A stretch of DNA of 64,000 nucleotides from Lepas anatifera (taxonomy: Eukaryota; Arthropoda; Thecostraca; Lepadidae): assembly GCA_034440635.1 (NCBI GenBank), contig JAOTON010000767.1, positions 2,018,501-2,082,500 of the forward strand, read 5' to 3'. Made by a program: the position numbers and the translations under genes. The notes under the pieces were generated by a model, which ran no database searches, was not told where the DNA came from, and worked only from the letters and a program-made list of their open reading frames with translations. Below, piece by piece: positions 22,883 to 32,600 of the stretch; positions within the stretch are counted from its first letter, which is position 1; each line of letters starts with the position of its first letter.

Positions 22883-23914
22883 TTAACCCGCGCCCCACCG
22901 GGGGTCCGGCGCCACCTTCGCCCCACTGGGGGGCCATCGATGGCCCCCTCTAACTCCGAAAATATGGGCGTTAGCGCAAATCTGCAAAGTGCAATAGAAA
23001 GCTCGCGTGAATTCAGTAAGAAATTACTTCGCATGTTTTAGTGCTCAGGTCAATGGTTTGACCTCCAGAGGTCAAATTAGGTCAAGATCGGCTATTTTCA
23101 CTCAAATATGCAATGATTAAGCCAACTGGGCATAACTCTTATGTCATTAGAGCTATTGAGGCCTGGTAAAGTACATTTGATAGCAAATTGTCAGTACTTT
23201 TTCCGCTATGTGGAACGTAAAGACCTCCCGCCAGTGGTTTGACCGCCAGAGGTCACCTCGTGACCTAATATGACCTGAGATCACGAAAGGTCAAAAAGTG
23301 ACCTTGCCGTATATCAAATGAAAGCCAGTGACAAGACAAACACGATGGTGTTTGTTTCACCGCTCTAGCTCAATTAGGTCAAAAGTTATTGTCAAAATAC
23401 TGTTTTTGACCTCTGGTGACCTTGGATGACCTTGGAAAAGTCAAAGGGCAAATATGACCCCTGGGATCCGTGAAAGGGTGTCCAAAAACGTTGTTCGGAG
23501 CAGTCTGAGTATTTGCAATCATTTTTGTGGCTTTTATATCATGAAATAGCTTTTCCCCATGCTTTTCCAATGGGAGAGGTCGCCTCGTGACCTGACCTCA
23601 GGGCACGAAATCGAAAAATCCCGGATATACACCTTGTAGACCCTGGAGGGGTCATGATGTGTAGGAAGTTTCAAATCGATCGACTTTAAAATGTAGCTCT
23701 TACAGAGCTCTAAAGGTGAAGTGAGGTGACCTTGGTTGACCTCGTCTGGTGACCTGACCTTGGGTGACCCGGGGTAAAAAATTTCAGGGATGATGGGAAA
23801 ATGATGCAGTGAGAGGTAGAGCCCTCAACCGCGGTGCTGCGCCTCGTCGTTTTTCTGCTATCCCGGAAAAACCTTAGGGGGGCCATCGATGGCCCCCGGT
23901 GGGGCGAGGGTTAA
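22883..23914 (+). mobile_element. FII TTAA element, copy 3
   Basis: This 1032-bp element has the two-core end on the left (TTAACCCGCGCCCCACCGGG, repeated core at 22917) followed by the palindrome GGGGGCCATCGATGGCCCCC, and the single-core end plus the same palindrome on the right. By eye I count about 19 exact AGGTCA or TGACCT hexamers inside. It is the mirror copy of 18510-19541. Confidence 0.9.
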
Positions 23915-24072
23915 TGGAGACACCACCCACATTCAAAGCACCTGCGCACAGAAATAATTGTAGAACCATGTCAGCCCAATTTTTCAATCATTACTGACCG
24001 AACCGATCTACGATTAATTTTGGATTTATAACGTATATAATGTGTATTCGTAACTTTGTGTCTTATGTCACT

Positions 24073-24260
24073 CATGTTGTCTGAGGATGTCAATTGTACT
24101 GTTGAAATGCTACCTGAACATGTATAAGCACAATTCTCTCAGATTTGGACAACCAAGGGAAAAAACTACTCCGCAAAGTTGAAAGCCTCACCAAGAAAAA
24201 AACCAACACTCAATATTCCGTCATATTTAATGAAACATATATATATATATATATGTACTG
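24073..24260 (+). pseudogene. Second, shorter Penelope N-terminal ORF start
   Basis: LSDLDNQGKKLLRKVESLTK and TQYSVIFNET match the minus-strand frame at 17972-18367. An in-frame TAA near 24124 and the TA run at 24237 break it, and the homology stops at the duplication boundary. Confidence 0.5.
24237..24254. repeat. (TA)n microsatellite
   Basis: The TA run replaces the continuation of the Penelope ORF exactly at the right boundary of the inverted duplication. Confidence 0.85.
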
Positions 24261-25155
24261 CCACCATAGAAATATGGAAAAAATTGAGGATATAGAACCC
24301 AAACAGCTCCTAACATTCAACCTATCCTGCTTTACACAATTTTTAGGTCATGGGGATACGGAAATGTCGCGAGATATATAAGGACAACACTTTGATATTT
24401 TCACCCCTTCACTCCACCAATGAAATTCTGTGGGCTGGTTAGCAAACAGGCATCCCAGACGTTTTCACAAAGTTACATGCCTGTTGTCAGACACAAGGTT
24501 AATGTGATCTGGATACCCAGTATGTACTCCTGCGGAAAACTATAACGTCACAACAAATTTTCGGGAGCGAGTTCATCCATAAAAATCATTCTCATGTGTG
24601 ATCGTTACTTTCCGTCTGAAAATTGCGCCGATTCATTCTGAAACTGTAGATGAGAGTAGGCTACGAGCCTGCAAACTGAACACCTGGTTCGTTTTGGGCT
24701 TAATGTCAGGCGTCTAAAATTGTTGCGTGACCGTCTCTAAAAGTCAGAAAAGCGCCCCTAAAGCCTCTAAGCCAAACCCGAATGCAGCTCACTGGCAAAG
24801 CTCACCGTAAAAATGCGACTCGTTCTATGTTCGCACGATATCTAGGAATAGCACACCTACACTTGTTCACAACACTGCCCCGCTCAGGGCGGGACCTCCA
24901 CGCTGCTGCAAACAATGTCGTATTTCCAACAAGACTGGGAGACCATTTTTTTAGATAAAATATGTCCACAGGATCTATTCAGACCCGAACATATCTCGTA
25001 TGATGCTCTCGAATCATGGAATCCAATTCGGACCATTCACACTAGCCCGCGCTAGCAAATGCAAGCTCCTAGGCCGAAGGCCAATATTTTGGCATTGGCA
25101 CATCCCCACTGGTTCAGAACTGTAAAGCATCCCTCCCGTTCCCCTCGCTTTCCAG
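24261..25155. other. No recognisable gene
   Basis: Unassigned single-copy-looking sequence between the Penelope structure and a candidate exon. Nothing conserved was seen. Confidence 0.4.
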
Positions 25156-25265
25156 CCAGAAGCGAGCCGTTTCACTTCTGGACCTCGAAAACACCGACAG
25201 CGCCCCCGTCATGCAGCAGCTGGTTTCCCTTCTGGTGCCGCGTCCGTACTGGCATGTGCGCGAGT
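25156..25265 (+). CDS. Candidate internal exon, product unknown
   Basis: A strong pyrimidine tract and acceptor (CTCGCTTTCCAG, AG at 25154-25155) precede 110 bp that stay open in one frame: QKRAVSLLDLENTDSAPVMQ, then QLVSLLVPRPYWHVRE. A good donor GTGAGT follows at 25266. The alternation of hydrophobic and charged residues looks protein-like. I do not recognise the family. No partner exon was found, and the sequence lies on the opposite strand 1.4 kb beyond the calcineurin B stop codon. It could also be chance. Confidence 0.35.
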
Positions 25266-25400
25266 GTGAGTGGAGCGCTGAACAAGGATGGCAGGCACGG
25301 ACATAGATGTGACGTAGGAGGGCACGTGCCGGCCATCTCTGCCAGCACTCTGACTGTATCAGTCACCACTCATGTTACCTATCCGGCACCACTCCTCTGG

Positions 25401-25597
25401 CCAGGCGCAGATTTGGGGGCAAAGGGGGCACGTATCCCCCATCCCGATCGATCCTCGGCGCCCTCTGAAATGTCGCTCCCCACCCTCCCCCAGAATGCGA
25501 AAATCGGCGACCAACTGATAGGTTTTGCCGGTCAAAAGTGGCGCCCCCTGGTCCGGATGCCCCCCCCCCCGATCGGAAATTCCTGTATCCGCCTATG
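25401..25597 (+). mobile_element. hAT-like MITE, decayed copy
   Basis: Body words GATCGATCCTCGGCGCCC, TGTCGCTCCCCACCC, GTTTTGCCGGTCAAAAGTGG and the end ATCCGCCTATG match the family defined at 36105-36385. The left end is degraded (CCAGGCGCAGATTTGG) and no target duplication is clear. Pro/Arg-rich frames here are shadows of the MITE. Confidence 0.75.
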
Positions 25598-26629
25598 CAT
25601 CTGACCCTATAGGGCCAAATATATATATTTAGATACATCTAAACTATATTTACATCGTAACAACACGGCTCTGCCAAGAGCCAAACAGCCGAGGGATACG
25701 GACTTTCACCTTTATTCGTTAGAGAAACACGAGAATGGACAGCACGTGACACGAGTTAAAATAACGTATCCACCACATTTGAGGACCAAAAAAGAAGTAC
25801 AAAACCGACCCGGCCGGAAGCAGATGGCAGCACCAGAAAATATCGCCTGCCTGACATCTAGTGGCGAGACGTCCGAGCCTGTCGAATCTATTTTTCTTAT
25901 TATGCTTTCCTCTTGCTGAACCTTAAAACGGTCCGTTTACACAATAAAAAGGGAATCACACACACACACAAAGAAATGATTGTCGCAAGGTCTCTGGAAT
26001 GGAGCACCACCCCCGGCCCGGGGCCGACACCACACGGGTAGTTCCACGTAGGGGCCGCGAGGAAAGTGGGGAGCCGGCGAACACTCCAAAAAATTACACA
26101 AAGCACGCGAGCCATCGCAAAAACTACACCCGATCAGTATAAATGATGGCGATGAATCTCAAGCTATAAGTAATCATGGGCAGCCCAATGCAATTCATCG
26201 CGAGAAGTCTTGGGAATAATAATATTTCAAACACCACAATCACATCAAGCGGGGTTATAAATAACAAATAACTATAAATCTTGAATGAATGCAAGCTATT
26301 AGTCACTCAGACCACCCGAATTCCACGGGGTCTATTTCGGGTCATCACAAAAATCCCGCCAGTGTCAATCGCTCGCGGTAACAAACTTATCGACAACTCA
26401 TCATGGAGACAAATGCGGGGAAACAACCACAAAACAGGGTCGATAGACCGTGGCTAAACCTGCCTTGCTACAGCTACATTTCCGGGGACGACTAAAACGG
26501 TACAGAGGTCACGGCGTCAAACTCTTGAACATCGCCACCATTATGAAATACAACACCAAGTCGAACGACGGCGGTTGACTAGCCAAGTTGTAGTTTTCCC
26601 AAGGTTTCACAGGTGGCAGCGCCGTCGGT

Positions 26630-26677
26630 CTATACGTCGACCACCATCTTTTTGTGGACATCCGTGTTGCCCACAAT
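26630..26677 (-). CDS. CanB: CanB exon 6 (C-terminus and stop)
   Basis: The acceptor is CCCGGCCCGCAG. 48 bp encode [15 protein letters not shown] and TAG (complement at 26630-26632). The last ten residues are the near-invariant calcineurin B tail. The preceding intron is 26678-29082. Confidence 0.9.
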   Translation of the reverse strand: MVGNTDVHKKMVVDV

Positions 26678-29600
26678 CTGCGGGCCGGGAAGACTGTTAG
26701 GCGACACCACAGGGTGGAAGTGAGGTCAGTGCAATGAGACAGTCAACAAACCCAGGTCAATTTCACTCTATTCGGGTACATCCTCCATAAAACGAGGGTT
26801 TTCACGCTCCTGCGTCAAGGAAGCAAGACACGTTTGAAGAGGCTCTTGCTCTCTAAAACTCGACCCTCGGATGGTAGCGCGTTGTACTTTATGCAGACAA
26901 CGCTAGCAAGTCTGCACTATCCCGCATTGATTCTTGCGCGGGACATCTGGCGCTGCCCCTTCCTGCCTGTTCCTGAGCAGATGTTTCGACCGCACTTGAC
27001 GTTCTTGACGACCCGATGTTCGAACAGGCGGGACAAGGGGTACTGACCTGTCATTGGTACCAGTCTACAAGTCTGACCACCTGCGGTACCTGACGGTACC
27101 TGACAGACGAGTGGACGGCATACCAGTCGTCTCACATCAAGCGCGACAGGACCGTCGCCGGAGCCCAGTCCAGTGGCTGATCGACGCACCAGGGCACTCC
27201 AAACAGTGGAGGACAATCGGGGTAGGGCCGAGAGCGCGGCTGATTTCGACTCCCAAAACCGAACTGGCACCAAATTGGACAAAATTTATTTTTAAAAACG
27301 TTCTCCAATTCAGTACCAGGTCAATGAAACCTGTTGATCTAGCAAGGTCATAAATCATACAAATCTACTGCCAATGATAAAATAAACACAATGAGAAAAA
27401 ATCAAGGATAAAACCGAATCAACTTTACCCTTAACCCTCGCCCCACCGGGGGGCCATCGATGGCCCCCCCTAAGGTTTTTCCGGGATAGCAGAAAAACGA
27501 CGAGGCGCAGCACCGCGGTTGAGGGCTCTACCTCTCACTGCATCATTTTCCCATCATCCCTGAAATTTTTTACCCCGGGTCACCCAAGGTCAGGTCACCA
27601 GACGAGGTCAACCAAGGTCACCTCACTTCACCTTTAGAGCTCTGTAAGAGCTACATTTCAAAGTCGATCGATTTGAAACTTCCTACACTTCATGACCCCT
27701 CCAGGGTCTACAAGGTGTATATCCGGGATTTTTCGATTTCGTGCCCTGAGGTCAGGTCACGAGGCGACCTCTCCCATTGGAAAAGCATGGGGAAAAGCTA
27801 TTTCATGATATAAAAGCCACAAAAATGATTGCAAATACTCAGACTGCTCAGAACAACGTTTTTGGACACCCTTTCACGGATCCCAGGGGTCATATTTGCC
27901 CTTTGACTTTTCCAAGGTCATCCAAGGTCACCAGAGGTCAAAAATAGTATTTTGACAATAACTTTTGACCTAATTAAGCTTAGAGCGGTGAAACAAACAC
28001 CATCGTGTTTGTCTTGTCACTAGCTTTCATTTGATATACGGCAAGGTCACTTTTTGACCTTTCGTGACCTCAGGTCATATTAGGTCACGAGGTGACCTCT
28101 GGCGGTCAAACCACTGGCGGGAGGTCTTTACGTTCCACATAGCGGAAAAAGTACTGGCAATTTGCTATCAAATGTACTTTACCAGGCCTCAATAGCTCTA
28201 ATGACATAAGAGTTATGCCCAGTTTGCTTAATCATTGCATATTTGAGTGAAAATAGCCGATCTTGACCTAATTTGACCTCTGGAGGTCAAACCATTGACC
28301 TGAGCACTAAAACATGCGAAGTAATTTCTTACTGAATTCACGCGAGCTTTCTATTGCACTTTGCAGATTTGTGCTAACGCCCATATTTTCGGAGTTAGAG
28401 GGGGGGCCATCGATGGCCCTTCCCGGTGGGGCGAAGGTGGCGCCGGACCCCCGGTGGGGCGCGGGTTAAAATAATTGTTCATGAATCAAGATGCGTGCTT
28501 AACCCCAGACGACATATTAAGTGTAACAGGTTCAAATTTTTGACTCGATGCCTGGAAGTACCTCAAGACCACAGGACACTGGAAATTTGCAGTAATCTGA
28601 AGAGAAAAGGATGTGTCCCTCAATATCATGCGGCTCTAAAAACTTGATTCAAAAGTAATCAGTCTCCAGAACCCATTTGGTATTTGCAAAAGTGATATTG
28701 ACGCAGAAATCACAATACCTACCATCGCAGCCGAGTAAATAACAATTTTAGGTTATGGCAGTCTTACCAAAACATTGTATTCCCTCGCAAGCAGCTACTC
28801 CGAGGCTTACAAATTTCGGGTTCAAGAATAATTTCTGTAAATTGCTAGGTTATTAGTCAATTTTATAAGCGGAAATTCTTGTGCCTGTTTCTCAGACAAA
28901 ATGAAAAAAATAAACACCGGAAACAGGGCTCGACAACACCAGACTTTTTCGATCTCCCGCAGCGTGAGGGTCAGCACAATCTCTGTAAGCACAATCTGAA
29001 ATTATACCACGTTTTGTTAACATTTCCATCTGCCTTAGGAACGTAGACAGTCATCACATCAAAGACCACTGAGTCTACTCACGCTGCAGAATTCCTCGAA
29101 GCAGATCTTGCCGTCCTCGTCTTTGTCGGCGAACAGGATGGTCTTATCCACGATCTGCTGCAGCTGCGTGTCCTTCAGATTGCTCCCCACCATCATCTTC
29201 AGCACCTGCCGGCGCCACGGCACGTGAGGGGCTCTGTCTCAGCACCACGGCACGTGAGGGGCTCTGTCCCTGCATCACGGCACGTGAGGGGCTCTGTCCC
29301 TGCACCACGGCACGTGCGGGGTCTGCCCCGGCGCCACGGCACGTGAGGGGTCTGCCCCGGCGCCACGGCACGTAGGGGCTCTGTCTCAGCACCACGGCAC
29401 GTGGCTCGCTCTGCCAGACATTGTTTTAAATCAAAGGCCATAGTTGATGGGCGTTGACTGCCCCTTATTACAGATCTAGGATTTGGTCATGCGGCAACAA
29501 ATGGAGATCTTACGTAGGCAGGGGACAGAGAGAAAGACAAGTGATAAAGTTTAGGAAGGCCAGTAGTCAGCAGCAGAGGCCATATACCTATAGGATAGGG

Positions 29601-32600
29601 GTCAGCGGCGGACTGGTGGTGGCCTGAGGGAGCCGCTGGTCGATAAAACGGCTTGTAACCGAATAAAGGGAGGGGCTAAGCACGGCAAGGCACTCAGGAT
29701 GAGATTCCAACAAGGCCTCTTATGTTTTGTTGGTACAAGGAAAATACGAGATCCGACCACAGTGACAGTGCATTTCCGAACGCCCGGACCTAGTACAACC
29801 CATTCACAGCGTGTCACTTAACAGCGTTTCCCTCGTGCTGAAGTGAACGTTCACAACATTCACTTGAGTACACTAGGCTTCTCCCAGTCATCTAGATGGG
29901 GAAAACCTATCGCACTGGAGCTAACATTCCTAAAATTCATTTGAAACAGCATTCGCATGAGAAGGACGTTTAAACCAGTTTGGGCCACTCGCCTGGAACA
30001 GTTCTCCGTTGGAGATGTAACCGTCATTGTCCATGTCGTAGATGCGGAAGGCGAATCTCAGCTTGGAGTCCTTGTCACCCTTCACCGAAAACTGGGAGAC
30101 GCCAGATATGAATTCTGCACCAACGTCATCAGTACCGTCAACAAGTCGAACACAGCAGCTGAGGGCCTCATGCATCGCAGCAAAGGGTGTGCAACACAGA
30201 ACAAGCTGGTAACACAGTTATCTGACTCGGAGAAGTCAATCGCACTAAAGCTGATATCTTTTATATTGATCTGAAGCAATATTTCGTCCTAGGAAAACGT
30301 TGGTCTGAGGCATAAAACATCCGGTGAAGAAATTAACCACGAAAAAGGATGACCTTAGACGAAAAGGACGATGACGAAGGACGATGACGAAAGGATGTAT
30401 TATGTTTCTGTAAAAGAAACAACCTGTGAGGTATAATTCACCACCCAAAGCGGTGTTTTTAACGGAACTCGTCTGGGACAACGCTCTTGTCGAATAGGCC
30501 CCCGTTAATAGCGATGTGTTTTATGCAAAGTTCGTCTGAGCCAATGCCAGCACGTACCCTTATTGCACACATGATCAAGTGGCCCCGTGGCTCAGTCCTT
30601 CTAGGATGGCTTCTACAAGGTGTTTCAGCAAGAATTATATGTTTTACACGTTCAGTGAAGGACTAAAAATCCTTCAAAGCCGTCCAAAAACGGTCATTTT
30701 AATCGTGAATTGTGGAAATTTTTTCAAAAAACATGTTTTATTAGCATCACGTATTTTCTTCCATCTCAAATGTACTAAAAACATGATGCAAGAAACATAA
30801 TATACGTCAGCTCATATGCGAGAAAACGGGACTGCCAGCACTCTGAACAAAGCACAAGTTTCAGTAATGTTTCAAGTTTATAATTTTTGGCTCAAGCTCT
30901 CCTCCGACCTTAAATATGAACGACCGGATGCGGCGGACACAGCGCAAAAGACCCCGCTGTTCACCGCAGAAGAGGGGACATGGGCCAATTGGGGATTGTT
31001 TGCTTGGACCCGAGCTTTCCTAAGCTTGAGAGATGTGTTTATTTATAATTAACTGCCACAGGCAGTGTGGTAGACTGTAATGCGCCGCAGAGAGGACGTA
31101 ACGTTTGCAGTGTCATTGGCGTGATACTTTTCACGTGATACGCGCGTGATTTCTTCGAAGATTTTCGACGACGGCAAAAGACAGTGTTTTTAACTCATTT
31201 GTATGACTGCTTTCAATTAGTAAGAATATAAAACAACTATCAAAATACGTATAGTCGTAAATGTCCCGAAATTTCCTTTCGATTGAAATGCAAATCATAC
31301 CACAGCAACCTATTTATAGCTGCTTTCTGTATTCTGTATCAGTTCCAAAATTGCATTCGTTATGATACACCCTGTAGACAAAAACGAGTGGGCTCACATA
31401 ACACAACACAATGCATGATTGTTTACGCCAACCTCAAAATAATGCTGATCTTATAAAGAGGCGAGAAAACCCTTTCAATCCAAGCCATGATCAACACCAA
31501 GGATGATATCTCAGGAAATTTCAATGACAGCTCTTCACATAAACTCGAAGGAATATCGTCACAATAACTCCCCAAAAAATCTGAAAACATGTTTAAGAAA
31601 TATTACTCGAAATGTAGAACAAATGAGCCCAAGATTGAGTCCACATTGCTGACAATTTAGCACGGGTTCAAAATGGTTAAGTGCTGTAAGTTTGGCCCGG
31701 CTGAACAGCAGCCCTCACTAGGGACTTATCTCATAACCAATGCCCATCACACTCCAGCACGCAACCCAATACCGTATGTCCCACAAAAGAGCTGCAGCAA
31801 ATAGCTACCCTAAATAAACTAAACATAGCATTGAGCAACGCTACGATCAGCCGGCTCGACCTCAAAGCTAACCCAGCCGCCCTCGCCGCAGAGCCCACCT
31901 TTGAAGTCGACCTCGCCGTTGCCGTCCTCGTCGAAGAGGTCGATGACACGCTGCACCAGCGGGTTCTGCTGCAGCTCCGGCAGCGACATGAACTCGTCGA
32001 CGCTGAGCGAGCCGGAGTTGTCCAGGTCCAGCTTCCGGAACCGCTTTCCGAGCCTCCGGATCTCGTCTGGATCGACTGCGGCCGCGGCAATGCGACACGT
32101 TGGTGCGAGGTGGAGGCCGCATTTGTATACCGGAAAGCGGGTTTGCCTCGCGGTACATGTGTCGGAGCTGACGCTTAGTTGAAGTGTTTTTTGGCTGGTT
32201 GATACGTGTTTGAGACGAAAGATGTTTAAAAATTAGCATGGTGAAAATATAATAAATGGGCAATTTGATAGAACATGCTTACTAGCAGTTACGAAATGCA
32301 TTCACGGGCGTCCACCGTGAACATCTATTTTCCCGAAAGTGTTGGCTCTGGGGCCGGTCACAGCACTGGATTGGCGAGATCGTCAATACTGTGTGGAGAA
32401 AATCAGTCCCGTAACAAAATGACAATTTATCAGGTGCTAGGGGAAAAGACCCATTATTGTACTTGGAATGTCGACGATGTCAGTCAAGGAGCTGCAGCTA
32501 CAATTTAGAACTAGTTTAGTGAATCAACCACCGAATAAATCTAGTTGAAAAGACTGTGTTTGGATTCCACAATGCTCAAATTTTTCAGCTTATTTGAGCC

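Larger units (their letters stand above)
21926..24238. repeat. Right arm of the 2.3-kb inverted duplication
   Basis: The mirror of 18178-20497. It begins inside the linker between RT and endonuclease and continues through endonuclease, 3' flank, FII copy 3 and the start of the N-terminal Penelope ORF, ending at AATGAAAC next to a TA run. Confidence 0.88.

Noticed and set aside
18367..22883. Hammerhead ribozyme expected in Penelope LTR-like regions
   Set aside because: I looked for CTGATGA and GAAA cores in the 3' flanks of both arms and did not find a convincing pair.
29600..29670. Possible further FI end (GCGGACTGGTGGTGGCCTGAGG, then CGGCTTGTAACCGAATAAAGG)
   Set aside because: Only about 60 bp resemble the FI left end and no TTAA or right end is present; not distinct enough from chance.
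30588..30620. A-box-like CCCGTGGCTCAGTCC
   Set aside because: No B box or tRNA fold follows.
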